Notes: generated from the sequence alone by a model not told the origin. 64,000 nt of DNA from an uncultured Acidobacteriota bacterium (GCA_951812665.1 CATOST010000036.1:186001-250000), one strand, 5' to 3'. Positions 18,818 through 28,047 are shown, numbered from the stretch's first letter. Numbers and translations are program-made.

Positions 18818-20698
18818 AGGATAGACTCCTTCCGGAGCTTGCCTGAACTGTTGCGACTTGTCTCGGAGTCCCGCCTCCAACGCGGCCTGATGGTCCATTC
18901 CGCGCTCTCGAGCATATTCGCGAAGTTCCTGCGTGATCTGCATGGAGCAGAATCGAGGGCCGCACATGGAACAGAAGTGGGCGACCTTGGCTCCCTGTGC
19001 CGGCAGCGTCTCGTCGTGGTATTCCCGGGCTCGCTCGGGGTCGAGAGAAAGGTTGAACTGGTCCTCCCAGTGAAACTCGAAGCGAGCTCGAGACAGGACA
19101 TTGTCGCGGGCCTGCGCCCCAGGATGCCCCTTGGCCAGATCGGCGGCATGAGCCGCGATCTTGTACGCCAGCACCCCCTCCTTCACGTCGTTTCTGTCGG
19201 GCAGTCCCAGGTGTTCCTTGGGGGTGACGTAGCAGAGCATGGCACAACCGTACCAGCCGATCATGGCGGCGCCGATGGCCGACGTCAGGTGGTCATATCC
19301 AGGGGCGATGTCAGTGGTCAGGGGCCCCAAGGTGTAAAAAGGCGCCTCGCTGCACTCCTCCAGTTCCTTCTCCATGTTGATCCGAATCAGATGCATGGGG
19401 ACGTGTCCGGGTCCCTCGATCATGACCTGCACGTCGTGCTCCCAGGCGATCCGGGTCAACTCCCCCAGCGTCTTGAGTTCGCCGAACTGGGCCGCGTCAT
19501 TGGCGTCGGCGATGGAGCCGGGCCGGAGCCCGTCTCCCAGGCTGAAGCAAACGTCGTACGCCTTCATGATCTGGCAGATGTCTTCGAAGTGGGTGTAGAG
19601 AAAGTTCTCGGCATGGTGGGTCAGGCACCACTTGGCCAGGATGGAGCCTCCGCGGGAGACGATCCCGGTCATCCGGTTCGCCGTCAGCGGCACGTAACGC
19701 AGCAGCACTCCGGCGTGAATCGTGAAGTAGTCGACCCCCTGCTCGGCCTGTTCCACCAGCGTGTCGCGAAACAGTTCCCAGGTCAGTTCCTCGGGTCGCC
19801 CCCCCACCTTCTCCAAAGCCTGATAGATGGGCACCGTACCGATGGGAACCGGAGAGTTTCGGATGATCCACTCCCGCGTCTCATGGATGTTGGCCCCGGT
19901 GGAGAGGTCCATGACCGTGTCGGCGCCCCAGTGGGTGGCCCAGACCATCTTCTCCACCTCTTCCTGGACCGACGATCCAACCGCCGAATTGCCGATGTTG
20001 GCATTGATCTTCACCAGGAAGTTCCGCCCGATGATCATGGGCTCCAACTCCGGGTGGTTGATGTTGGAGGGAATGATGGCTCGGCCCTGGGCGACTTCAT
20101 CCCGCACGAATTCGGGCGTGATCTCTCGCGGGATTGAGCTCCCGAACGAATTGCCCGGATGTTGTGACCGAAGGCGGTCATCCACCGGCTCGGACCCGAA
20201 CTGAGCTCGCCGTGTGTTTTCCCGGATGGCGATGAACTCCATCTCAGGAGTGACGACCCCTTGGCGCGCATAATGCATCTGCGTCACGTTGCCGCCCGGC
20301 CTGGCCCGCAACGGATTCCTGCGCGGAGGGAACGAGACCTCCTTCAGCCGGGGATCGCGAGCACGCTCTCTGACGTATCCGGAGCTGGGTTGAGGAAGGT
20401 CCACCGTATCCTGCCGTTCCTGAATCCAGGGAAGACGGATGGGGAAGAGCCCGTGGTTGATCTGGGGGGTGGCGCTCAGATCGGTGTAGGGTCCGGAGGT
20501 GTCGTATACGGTGAATCGGGAGGCTCCGGACGCGGAGTGACCGTTACTCCGGCCCCCCTTCAACTGAATCTCCCGCATGGGCACTCGCAGGTCCCTGCGG
20601 CTACCCTGCACGTACACCTTTCGGGAAGCCGGGAACGGACGGATGGGATCGGAAAGTGCGACGGCTCCGTTGCCGTTCTTGGATTTTCTCTTGCTCAT
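18815..20698 (-). CDS. thiC: Phosphomethylpyrimidine synthase
   Basis: A 627-residue ThiC, the radical SAM enzyme that rearranges aminoimidazole ribotide to HMP phosphate for thiamine. The C-terminal [4Fe-4S] motif CX2CX4C is present in FCSMCGPRFCSMQIT near residue 573. Other landmarks are QMHYARQGVVTPEMEFIAIRE (first 20 conserved), NINHPELEPMIIGRNFLVK, STGANIHETREWI, SRGGSILAKW and VMIEGPGHVPMHLI. The N-terminal ~100 residues follow the usual ThiC extension. A TPP riboswitch and a promoter precede it, so it is repressed when thiamine pyrophosphate is plentiful. No other thi gene is adjacent. Confidence 0.97.
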   Translation of the reverse strand: MSKRKSKNGNGAVALSDPIRPFPASRKVYVQGSRRDLRVPMREIQLKGGRSNGHSASGASRFTVYDTSGPYTDLSATPQINHGLFPIRLPWIQERQDTVDLPQPSSGYVRERARDPRLKEVSFPPRRNPLRARPGGNVTQMHYARQGVVTPEMEFIAIRENTRRAQFGSEPVDDRLRSQHPGNSFGSSIPREITPEFVRDEVAQGRAIIPSNINHPELEPMIIGRNFLVKINANIGNSAVGSSVQEEVEKMVWATHWGADTVMDLSTGANIHETREWIIRNSPVPIGTVPIYQALEKVGGRPEELTWELFRDTLVEQAEQGVDYFTIHAGVLLRYVPLTANRMTGIVSRGGSILAKWCLTHHAENFLYTHFEDICQIMKAYDVCFSLGDGLRPGSIADANDAAQFGELKTLGELTRIAWEHDVQVMIEGPGHVPMHLIRINMEKELEECSEAPFYTLGPLTTDIAPGYDHLTSAIGAAMIGWYGCAMLCYVTPKEHLGLPDRNDVKEGVLAYKIAAHAADLAKGHPGAQARDNVLSRARFEFHWEDQFNLSLDPERAREYHDETLPAQGAKVAHFCSMCGPRFCSMQITQELREYARERGMDHQAALEAGLRDKSQQFRQAPEGVYP

Positions 20699-20766
20699 GG
20701 CAGAATCCTCGTTCCAACGCCGCTGGAGGGAAGACCGCGGGGAGAATGGGATGGGAGGAAAGACAT

Positions 20767-20845
20767 TCCCTACGCCGGCATTATCCGAACAGGTTCATGG
20801 GGTCGATGGATCTTCTCCATCCTCTCAGCCGGACTTCAGCTCCCC
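20767..20845 (-). ncRNA. TPP riboswitch (THI element)
   Basis: On the minus strand the 79-nt segment reads GGGGAGCTGAAGTCCGGCTG at its 5' end, then the conserved CTGAGA of the pyrimidine-sensor helix, and later ACCC, GAACCTG, GGATAATGCCGGCGTAGGGA, which are the conserved blocks of the THI element. It lies between a promoter candidate and thiC, about 70 nt upstream of the start codon. A pyrimidine stretch just after it (TTTCCTCCCATCC) could pair with the GAGGA ribosome site of thiC, suggesting translational control; no T-tailed terminator is evident. Confidence 0.95.
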
Positions 20846-20887
20846 CAAAAGTTGGTCTCGGGCCCGCAAGCCGGGACTCAATCAGGC

Positions 20888-20916
20888 ATGTTATCGGAGG
20901 GACGGGGCGCTTTCAA
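20888..20916 (-). promoter_or_regulatory. Putative sigma70 promoter of thiC
   Basis: On the minus strand TTGAAA (20911-20916) and TAACAT (20888-20893) are separated by 17 nt. The start site would fall near 20881, about 35 nt before the riboswitch. The spacing and match are reasonable (5/6 and 4/6). Confidence 0.5.
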
Positions 20917-21047
20917 GAGACCGTCGCTCGCGTCAACCTGATAACCTCCGATTTATCAGTCCTCTGTGGCATTATGAGTGCGATTCGGGGACTGGCTGAC
21001 GCCCCCCTTTACTTGGAGGACGAGGAGGTTCTTTCGACCTGCGTCCC

Positions 21048-21764
21048 ATGATCCCGCGTTGCAAGACTGTGATCTCAGCCGATTTTCCCGGGGCCGCCTG
21101 TCCCCCGGGGAGTCGCGTGCGTTTTCCATCCGCCGAAGGGTGGATCGAGGGCGCCGTCAACGAATTGAGACTCCGGCATGCCGTCGTCGCGGCCACGGAC
21201 GGCACTCGCTGGAGGGTCCCCTATGGGGCCGTGACCGTCATCGGGCGGGCCCGGGCAGCGGAGTGCCCGCTGCGGGAGGTCGAGGATCTCGCCCAGGAGC
21301 TGCTGGAACGCCAGCGGCGGGTCGGCGGCCTGGATGCCGGCTGGAACTTCGGATTCGACCTGGCTCCCGTGCGGGCGGGAATCTGCCGGTACGCCCGGAA
21401 GAGAATCGAACTCTCCGTGAGCTACTGCCTGCGGGCAACGCGGTCCCAGATCGAGGACACTCTGCTCCACGAGATCGCTCACGCCATCGTCGGCCAGGGT
21501 CACCATCACGACGCCGTCTGGAAGGCCAAGGCTCGGGAGATCGGCTGCAGTGGCGAACGCTGTCACGACGTCACTCACAGCGTTCCCCAATGGGTGGGCA
21601 GATGCGGTTGCGGGCAACGATGGTACCGTCGGCGGCTCCACCGCCGGATCTGGAAGAACGCGCTCTGTGCCCGCTGCGGGCTCCGGATCGAATGGCGGCG
21701 CAACCGGGAATCGGTAGCGGCGGAAGTGCGGTCCGGATTACCTTCCCCTGAACCTGCGCCGTGA
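21048..21764 (+). CDS. SprT-like zinc metalloprotease domain protein
   Basis: A 238-residue protein with the SprT/M48-like motif HEIAH at residues 141-145 and downstream histidines in GHHHDAVWKAKA, the pattern of SprT-like DNA-protein-crosslink proteases and relatives. Residues ~21-65 (SRVRFPSAEGWIEGAVNEL, then GTRWRVPYGAV) look like a small beta-barrel of the KOW/SH3 kind. A C-terminal zinc ribbon is suggested by CGCGQRW and CARCG. There is no signal peptide, so it is probably cytosolic. Whether it cleaves crosslinks or is an unrelated SprT-like hydrolase cannot be told. It stands alone, divergent from the thiC riboswitch. Confidence 0.8.
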   Translation: MIPRCKTVISADFPGAACPPGSRVRFPSAEGWIEGAVNELRLRHAVVAATDGTRWRVPYGAVTVIGRARAAECPLREVEDLAQELLERQRRVGGLDAGWNFGFDLAPVRAGICRYARKRIELSVSYCLRATRSQIEDTLLHEIAHAIVGQGHHHDAVWKAKAREIGCSGERCHDVTHSVPQWVGRCGCGQRWYRRRLHRRIWKNALCARCGLRIEWRRNRESVAAEVRSGLPSPEPAP

Positions 21765-21960
21765 CCGGCAGGACCCAAGAGGCGTGAGGCGGGGGGACTC
21801 GGGGTGACGATGGGCAGGTGCGAGGGGTTGCGGCAGTCGCATTCATTTTGACTTCCAGGCTCCTTGATGTTCCCGCACTGCGCCGGGGCTATTCCGGTTT
21901 GGCCAGGAATCGGCGCCCCTCGGACAATCGGGTTGGATTCCGGTATATTTAAAGCCGACG

Positions 21961-23403
21961 ATGACGTTGCGTCGTACCCGCCCGCGCCAAGTTACGTTCT
22001 GGTTCGTCTCTCTTGCCGTTCTGGCTGCGTTTCAACTCGGACCCGCCCAGGTCCAGGACCTCGAAGAACTGCGCAAGGCTGCCGAAGCGGGAGACATCGG
22101 CGCTCAGTTCAACCTGGGCTTCAGGTACGCCACTGGCCGGGGTGTACCGAGAGACCCTGAGCAGGCCGCGAAGTGGTATCGGAGGGCCGCGGACCAGGGA
22201 GACGCTCTCGCTCAATACAACCTTGGCGTCATGTACGTCACCGGCCGGGGCGTGCCGAGGGATGCCGCCGAGGCCGCGAAGTGGTACCTGAGGGCCGCGG
22301 AGCAGGGAGACGCCCGGGCCCAGTACAACATTGGCGTCAGGTACGCCAACGGCCAGGGTGTGCCGAGGGATGCTTCCGAAGCCGCGAAGTGGTACCGGAA
22401 AGCCGCCGAGCAGGGGCATGGCCGCGCTCAATACAACCTTGGCGTCATCTACGTCATCGGTCGGGGCGTACCCAAGGACGCCGGCGAAGCCGTGAAGTGG
22501 TACCGGAAGGCCGCCGAGCAGGGAGACGCCCGCGCCCAATACAACCTTGGATTCCGGTATGCCAATGGTTGGGGTGTTCCGGAGGACGCCGATGAGGCCG
22601 CCAAGTGGTACCTGCTGGCCGCCGAGCAGGGACACGCCCGCGCTCAGCTTTTTCTGGCCGACATGTACTCGGATGGCCGGGGTGTGCCGGAGGATGTCGG
22701 CGAGGCGGTCAAGTGGTATCGGAACTCTGCCGAGCAGGGAGAGGCCAGCGCTCAAAACAATCTTGGCGTCATGTACGCCAGCGGTCGCGGGGTATCGAAG
22801 GACGACCAGGAAGCGGTGAAGTGGTATCGGAAGGCCGCCGAGCAGGGAGACGCCGGCGCCCAGTACAACCTGGGCGACATGTATGCCTCGGGTCGGGGCG
22901 TGCCGAAAGATGTGGGCGAAGCCGTGAATTGGTATCGGAAGGCTGCGGATCAGGGAGAAGCCGGCGCTCAATACAACTTGGCCGACATGTACGCCGATGG
23001 CCGGGGCGTGCAAGCGGATGCCGGCGAAGCCGTCAAATGGTATCGGCTGGCCGCCGAGCGAGGAGACGCCGGCGCTCAATACAACCTCGGCTTCAGATAT
23101 GCGAACGGTTGGGGGGTGCCGGAAGACGACCGCGAAGCCGTGAATTGGTATCGGAAGGCTGCGGAACAGGGGGAGGCCCGGGCCCAGAACAATCTTGGTG
23201 TCATGTATGCCAACGGTTGGGGGGTGCCGAAGGACGAAGTTCAGGCCTACGCCTGGATTATTCTGGCCTCGGCGAAAGGAAACGAAACCGCGGTCAGGAC
23301 CAAGAATTGGCTCAGTCCGAAGATTTCCCCCGATCAGGTGTCGGAAGCGCAGAAGCTCGCCGAAGATCTGTCCCAGCGCATCGAGCCCACAGAACCGGAG
23401 TAG
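21961..23403 (+). CDS. Secreted Sel1-like repeat protein
   Basis: A 480-residue protein with a signal peptide-like start (FWFVSLAVLAAFQLG) followed by 11 consecutive Sel1-like (TPR-related) repeats of exactly 36 residues, consensus AAEQGDAxAQYNLGxMYAxG then RGVPKDxxEAxKWYRK. A final degenerate unit runs into a charged tail. Such solenoids bind proteins or peptidoglycan-linked partners and often sit in the periplasm. The repeats make a tandem DNA array of 108-bp units. The ATG is only ~12 nt after a TATATT -10-like site (21944-21949), so the mRNA could be nearly leaderless. Partners are unknown. Confidence 0.9.
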   Translation: MTLRRTRPRQVTFWFVSLAVLAAFQLGPAQVQDLEELRKAAEAGDIGAQFNLGFRYATGRGVPRDPEQAAKWYRRAADQGDALAQYNLGVMYVTGRGVPRDAAEAAKWYLRAAEQGDARAQYNIGVRYANGQGVPRDASEAAKWYRKAAEQGHGRAQYNLGVIYVIGRGVPKDAGEAVKWYRKAAEQGDARAQYNLGFRYANGWGVPEDADEAAKWYLLAAEQGHARAQLFLADMYSDGRGVPEDVGEAVKWYRNSAEQGEASAQNNLGVMYASGRGVSKDDQEAVKWYRKAAEQGDAGAQYNLGDMYASGRGVPKDVGEAVNWYRKAADQGEAGAQYNLADMYADGRGVQADAGEAVKWYRLAAERGDAGAQYNLGFRYANGWGVPEDDREAVNWYRKAAEQGEARAQNNLGVMYANGWGVPKDEVQAYAWIILASAKGNETAVRTKNWLSPKISPDQVSEAQKLAEDLSQRIEPTEPE

Positions 23404-23483
23404 GCGCTACTCCCGGACCATCCCGCACCAATCCGTGTCAATCCCGCCGGAATAGCCGTGGAAGTGGACCCCGTCTGATTCCC

Positions 23484-25019
23484 CTACTCGGCCGTATCGT
23501 TGGCGGGATAGCCGGGATTGGGAGGATCGAAGTAGCCGTTCCCGTCGAAATCCACCCAGATGGGATTGGTGAAGGCGAACGAGCTGAAATGGGAGAAGGG
23601 TGTCTCCCAGGGGCGGTCGGAGGTGGCCAGCACCAGAATCCAGGTGTCCTGGTCGGCTTTGACCTCGATGTCCCAATGGTGTCGGGTGGCCTCCGGCGCC
23701 TCGAGGGTCGAGAGCGTCTTCAGCACCTTGCCGTTGGCCACGATTTCCACCCGGTCCAGCGGAATCCAGGGCGCCCTCTGGACGTTGACGTGCAGCATCA
23801 CCGAGCCGTCTCTGGCGGTGTGGGTGGCGCCCATCTGGACGCCGTCGTCGATGCTGAAGCGGATGAAGGGACCCAGCGAAGCGGATGACGCGCCCCGCTT
23901 CAACGCGTCGACCACCTTGTAGGGATCGATCTCCCAGGGATTGTCCGTTTCCGACAGGACGTAGTTTCGAGGATATCCGGGCAACTCGCTGGGGTACCGG
24001 TGGGCATCGGTGTTGCCCACGCCGGTGATGGCGATCCCCCGGTTGAGCAGGCTGTACCAATCCTTCAGATTCTGGTCCAGCTTGTGGTTCCGGCCGAATT
24101 GGGGATTTTCCCCGTCCTCAACCACGGTGAGGGCGTTGTAGACCTCTACCTGGTCGAAACCGGTTTCGAAGAAGGGATACTCGATCTCTCCGGTGTCCCG
24201 GTTGAGCCGGGTGTTGAAGTAGCCTCCCTTGGACGCGTCGTACCGGGGATGATTGATCTGGACGATCTCGTCGCCCGGGTTCCGCCGCATCAGCCGAAGG
24301 AATTCTCCCGGAGTGCGAATGGAGTGGCGATATGAACGTTCCTGCCACCGGTTCAGCGACATGGGAAAGCTATTGTAGTGGCCGAATACCGTGTCAATCT
24401 CAGACCCCACCACCGAGGACATGAAGCGGCCCAGGTTCAGTTGCTCGATGTAGGGAGAGTAATCCTTGAGGATGTTGTGATCGGTGGCGGTGAGCAGGTC
24501 CAGTCCGGCCGCCGCCGACACGATGGCGCCGTCCCGCATGGCGAACTGGAGGTGCAGGTGGAAGTCCGACGAGATGAAACCGCTGGTGTCGATGGCCCGG
24601 GAGAGGGTGGAGGTGAAGTGGCTCCGATTCCCTTCCAGGATCTCCACCTCCTGACGGTCCAGGGTGTATTCGATTCCGCGGCTCACGTAAACGTCGTACC
24701 GGCCCACCGGAATGGTCTTCAATTCCCGGCCGGAAGCCGTCACCAGGAAGTTCTTGAAGCGTCCGACCACAGGCGATTCCGGCCGGCCGTCGGCGTGGGC
24801 GAAGAAGAGCCGGGAGGGCAGATGGATTCCGGTCTTGTCCTCGAGAACCTCGAACGAGAGCTCCCCCACGGGCTGGCCCGTCTCCAGGACGAAGCGCTCG
24901 TCCGGGTCGAGCCCCTGATCGTGCGAGGAGAGGGTCGTGGCCGGATGCTGCAGGAAAAACCAGCAAGCTACGACCGCCAGCAGGAAAGAGACTCGAAGCA
25001 AGAACTTGGTTGAGATCAT
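23484..25019 (-). CDS. CehA/McbA-like PHP metallohydrolase, exported
   Basis: A 511-residue protein starting at ATG 25019 with an N-terminal signal or anchor segment (FLLRVSFLLAVVACWFF). The PHP-type metal motifs are SDFHLHLQF near residue 190 and LTATDHN about 25 residues on, followed by QINHPRYDA and GVGNTDAHRYPSE. The order and spacing match CehA/McbA-type metallohydrolases, some of which hydrolyse carbamate esters; the true substrate here is unknown. The N-terminal ~170 residues look like a beta-sandwich. The C-terminal ~110 (WIPLDRVEIVANGKVL) is a second beta domain, ending FDGNGYFDPP, an EF-hand-like calcium loop. A frameshifted relative lies at 31785-33429. Confidence 0.87.
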   Translation of the reverse strand: MISTKFLLRVSFLLAVVACWFFLQHPATTLSSHDQGLDPDERFVLETGQPVGELSFEVLEDKTGIHLPSRLFFAHADGRPESPVVGRFKNFLVTASGRELKTIPVGRYDVYVSRGIEYTLDRQEVEILEGNRSHFTSTLSRAIDTSGFISSDFHLHLQFAMRDGAIVSAAAGLDLLTATDHNILKDYSPYIEQLNLGRFMSSVVGSEIDTVFGHYNSFPMSLNRWQERSYRHSIRTPGEFLRLMRRNPGDEIVQINHPRYDASKGGYFNTRLNRDTGEIEYPFFETGFDQVEVYNALTVVEDGENPQFGRNHKLDQNLKDWYSLLNRGIAITGVGNTDAHRYPSELPGYPRNYVLSETDNPWEIDPYKVVDALKRGASSASLGPFIRFSIDDGVQMGATHTARDGSVMLHVNVQRAPWIPLDRVEIVANGKVLKTLSTLEAPEATRHHWDIEVKADQDTWILVLATSDRPWETPFSHFSSFAFTNPIWVDFDGNGYFDPPNPGYPANDTAE

Positions 25020-25142
25020 TTTCAAGGTTATCCTCCACCCCGAGGTTAGGGTCCGGATGGCAGGACTGCAAGAAGAAACCATAAGAAAAATGTATTTTCG
25101 CGAAGTGATGATGGTATTGGGATCAGCTAAGGGAGACGATCC

Positions 25143-25874
25143 ATGAGTGTTCTGGAAAATCAGGTGGCGGTGGTCACCGGGGCGGGTACGGGCATCGGCC
25201 GGGCCGTAGCCGAGACGTTCTCTCGCGAGGGCGCCGCGGTGGCTCTGCTCGGGCGCCGGCAAGAACCACTTCGGGAGGTGGCGGCCCAGTTGCCTCGAGA
25301 TCGGGTCTTGACCTGTGCCTGCGACGTCTCGTCCCGAAATCAGGTCGACGGCGTTTTTGCGCGGATCCGGGAGCGATTGGGGACTGTGAGTCTGCTGGTG
25401 AACAATGCCGGGATCAACACGGTGGTGAGGGATCTGGCCCGGATCGATCCTTCGGATTGGGACCACGTCGTGGCGGTGAACCTGACCGGCGCCTTCAACT
25501 GCATCCGCGCCGTCCTGCCGGACATGCGGGAGTTGGGCGGGGGCGTCATCATCAACATCTCCTCCATCGCCGGGAAGCGGGCCAGCAAAGTGGCCGGAGT
25601 GGCCTACGTGGCCTCCAAGCATGGGATGGTGGGCCTGACCCACTCCACAAATCGGGAGGAAGGGGTCAACGGGATCCGCTCCACCGTGATCATTCCCGGC
25701 GAAGTGGATACCCCAATCCTGGACGTCCGCCCGGAGCCGGTTCCCAGCGAGCGGAGAGAGCGGATTCTCCGATCCGAGGACGTGGCGGCGTGCGCCCTGC
25801 TGGTGGCCGGGCTTCCGGCGCGCGCCTGCATTCCCGAAATCGTCGTCACGCCCACGATTCAAAGTTATTCGTGA
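25143..25874 (+). CDS. Short-chain dehydrogenase/reductase
   Basis: A 243-residue classical SDR. The cofactor motif is TGAGTGIG near residues 13-20, followed by NNAG near 88, the catalytic serine in NISSIAGKR, and the YVASKHG (YxxxK) pair. It reduces or oxidises an alcohol/carbonyl of an unidentified small molecule with NAD(P). The ATG at 25143 has GGGAGA upstream. It heads a short group with the cupin and HpcH/HpaI aldolase genes (spacings of 129 and 1 nt), which points to a sugar-acid or aldol catabolic pathway, an inference from context only. Confidence 0.9.
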   Translation: MSVLENQVAVVTGAGTGIGRAVAETFSREGAAVALLGRRQEPLREVAAQLPRDRVLTCACDVSSRNQVDGVFARIRERLGTVSLLVNNAGINTVVRDLARIDPSDWDHVVAVNLTGAFNCIRAVLPDMRELGGGVIINISSIAGKRASKVAGVAYVASKHGMVGLTHSTNREEGVNGIRSTVIIPGEVDTPILDVRPEPVPSERRERILRSEDVAACALLVAGLPARACIPEIVVTPTIQSYS

Positions 25875-26003
25875 CACGCGATGCCGCTGGCCGGGGGTCT
25901 TGGAACCTGGTTCGGGTCGCCTCTCCCTCTGGCCGTAGTAGACTGGGTGCGACCTGGGAGTCGTCGGAAAAACCATTCACAGAAACAGAAAAAGGGAGGA
26001 TCC

Positions 26004-26339
26004 ATGAAGAAGCATTCGGTCGGTGAAGTTCAGGGAAACGACAGCATTCCGGGGATTCTGCGCAAGACGCTCGCCTATAACGAGGAAGTCATGCTCTGCC
26101 ACTTTTCCATGTCACAAGGGGCTACCATTCCCCTGCACAATCACCGGGCCAGCCAGGTGGGATACGTGGTCAGCGGATCCCTCAAGTTCGTGGGCAAGGA
26201 AGAATCGGATACCTTCAGGGCTGAAACGGGCGATTCCTACGTCTTCGATCCCTACAAGTTCCATGGCTGCCAGGTGCAGGCGGACTCGGAAGTCTTGGAA
26301 GTCTTCTATCCGGTTCGGGAAGAGTACAAGGACTCCTGA
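26004..26339 (+). CDS. Small cupin-domain protein
   Basis: A 111-residue single-domain cupin. Metal-binding motif 1 is PLHNHRASQVGYVVSGSLKF, with HNH and a later acidic/Gln position, and motif 2 is GDSYVFDPYKFHGCQV. The start is ATG 26004, preceded by a strong GGGAGGA (25994-26000); an open frame further upstream to 25881 is not needed. Stand-alone cupins of this size act as isomerases, dioxygenases or ligand sensors. One nucleotide separates its stop from the aldolase start, so they are translated together and probably act on the same pathway. Confidence 0.88.
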   Translation: MKKHSVGEVQGNDSIPGILRKTLAYNEEVMLCHFSMSQGATIPLHNHRASQVGYVVSGSLKFVGKEESDTFRAETGDSYVFDPYKFHGCQVQADSEVLEVFYPVREEYKDS

Positions 26340-26340
26340 C

Positions 26341-27102
26341 ATGGTCAATGCTTCCCTGAAGCAGAAGCTGTCCCGGGGCGAGTTGGTGGTGGGGACCCTC
26401 ATGACCTTCGATTTCTGGGCCGGATATCTGGAGATCTACAAGCAGGTGGGCATGGACTTCGTGTTCCTGGACATGGAGCATGGAGCCGCCGATCTGGCCA
26501 AAGCCGAAGAACTGTGCCGCACTGCCCGGTTGCTGGACCTGCCCCTGATCCTGCGTCCCGAGGACAGCGTCTATCACCTTCTGCGCCGTTACGCGGACAT
26601 GGGCCCGTCCGGGTTCATGATTCCCTGGACCGAGAGTGAGGCACAACTGGAGACGGTCAAGAGCGCCATCTACGTTCCACCCCGGGGACGCCGGGGACCG
26701 GGAGGGCCGTCCGTCATGCGCACGCGCAGCCTGGATCTGAAGGGCTGGCAGGAGCTGGAGGACGATTTCTTCGTCTGTTTCCAGGTGGAGACGCCTCGGG
26801 GCATCGAGGCCCTGCCGGGACTGGCCGCCCGGGACTGGATCGATGCCGTGATGTTGGGTCCCTATGATCTCTCACTCAATCTGGGACACTGCGGAGAGTG
26901 GGATCATCCGGTGGTGGTCGACGCCATAATGAGGGTCCTGGAAGGGGCTCGAGCCGCCGGGAAACCTTGCGGCATGGTGGTGGGAAGCCTGGAGCAGGGC
27001 CGATTCTGGATCGAACGGGGATTTCACTTCCTGTCGTTCGGAGAGGCCACCGGCATGGTCCGGGCCCAGGCCTCAGCTTTTCTCTCGGCCGTCCGGGGAT
27101 GA
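26341..27102 (+). CDS. HpcH/HpaI-family class II aldolase
   Basis: A 253-residue member of the HpcH/HpaI aldolase family, which cleaves 4-hydroxy-2-oxoacids to pyruvate plus an aldehyde with a divalent metal. Family landmarks are VFLDMEHGAADLAKA (metal/catalytic His), the arginine/glycine-rich loop VPPRGRRGPGG, CFQVETPRGIEALPGL (metal Glu) and DAVMLGPYDLSLNLG (metal Asp). The ATG follows the cupin stop by one nucleotide. Substrate specificity is not readable from sequence; a sugar-acid aldol is the common case. Confidence 0.9.
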   Translation: MVNASLKQKLSRGELVVGTLMTFDFWAGYLEIYKQVGMDFVFLDMEHGAADLAKAEELCRTARLLDLPLILRPEDSVYHLLRRYADMGPSGFMIPWTESEAQLETVKSAIYVPPRGRRGPGGPSVMRTRSLDLKGWQELEDDFFVCFQVETPRGIEALPGLAARDWIDAVMLGPYDLSLNLGHCGEWDHPVVVDAIMRVLEGARAAGKPCGMVVGSLEQGRFWIERGFHFLSFGEATGMVRAQASAFLSAVRG

Positions 27103-27150
27103 GCCTCCAGGGGGCGCACGGCGTCAACCGGTGTCGGCGGAGAGTCGTGT

Positions 27151-28047
27151 CTACTTGAGGAGGTCCAGCCCCCGCAACACCGTTTCCACCTGCTCGCGGC
27201 CCCTCTCGGTCGGCTGAGCAAAGGGACGGGGAGTGAAGTTTCCGGGGACCCCCCTCAGGTTCATGGCGGAGGTGAAACCGGCGAATACCGAGTCGTAGGC
27301 CACGACCTCCCTCAAACGCAGGAGCTTCCTCTGGGCCGTGGCGGACCCTTCTACGTCTCCCTTCCGGAAAGTTCGGTAGATCTCGACTCCATATTCGGGC
27401 GCCAATGCGAAGAGCCCCTCGATGATTCCCACGGCGCCCAAATGCAGCGCCAAATCAAAGAAGGTCGTGTGTCCGGAGAGGACCGCGAACTCCGACCCAC
27501 GGAAATGCTCCGCGGAACGTCGAAAGGCGAGAAAGTCTCCGGACGCCTTCAACCCCACGATATTGGGGTGCTCGGCCAACTCCCGGACCAGTTCGAATTC
27601 CAACGAATGGCCCGTGAGGCCCGGGTTGTCGTACGGATAGACCGGGAGGCTGGTCCGGGAAGCCACACCGGTGAAGTAGTCGTGGAGCTCGGTCTGACTG
27701 AAGCGGAAGATGAAAGGGGGGATCAGCGCCACCCCGGTCAGGGGATAGTTTTCCGCGAGCCGGATTCGCGCCAGGGTGCGTTCCGTGCTGGTGTCGCCGC
27801 ATCCCACGATCACGGGCACGGTGCCCCTCACCTCGTCGATGGCCACCTCCACGGCTTCCACGAAGACCTCGTCCTTGAGCATCTGCATGCAGCCCATGGA
27901 GCCCAGGACCAGAAGGCCGTCCACGCCGGCGGCCAACTGCATCCGGATCTGCTTCCTCATGCCCGCCTCATGAAGGTCTTCGTTCCGATCCAGGGGTGTC
28001 CCCAGCGCAGTCACCACGCCTTGAAGCGTTCCTCGAAGTGTATTCAT
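27151..28047 (-). CDS. DapA-family lyase/aldolase (paralogue 1)
   Basis: A 298-residue member of the dihydrodipicolinate synthase/N-acetylneuraminate lyase family. The Schiff-base lysine is in NIVGLKASGDF near residue 166, and the GxxGE-like loop is LVLGSMGCMQML, where the usual Thr-Gly-Glu is altered. The substrate-carboxylate tyrosine lies near PVYPYDNPGLTG. The altered GxTGE loop argues against lysine biosynthesis and for a catabolic aldolase or dehydratase acting on a 2-oxo acid. It is 40 nt downstream of a second DapA-like gene on the same strand; the two may be consecutive in one pathway. Confidence 0.88.
   Translation of the reverse strand: MNTLRGTLQGVVTALGTPLDRNEDLHEAGMRKQIRMQLAAGVDGLLVLGSMGCMQMLKDEVFVEAVEVAIDEVRGTVPVIVGCGDTSTERTLARIRLAENYPLTGVALIPPFIFRFSQTELHDYFTGVASRTSLPVYPYDNPGLTGHSLEFELVRELAEHPNIVGLKASGDFLAFRRSAEHFRGSEFAVLSGHTTFFDLALHLGAVGIIEGLFALAPEYGVEIYRTFRKGDVEGSATAQRKLLRLREVVAYDSVFAGFTSAMNLRGVPGNFTPRPFAQPTERGREQVETVLRGLDLLK

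Noticed and set aside
20699..21047. A plus-strand gene through the thiC leader region.
   Set aside because: The open frames there overlap the TPP riboswitch and promoter on the other strand and have no protein-like pattern.
22051..23310. The regular 108-bp repeats as a CRISPR array.
   Set aside because: The units are in frame, translate to Sel1 repeats and have no unique spacers or cas genes; no CRISPR array was seen anywhere in the window.
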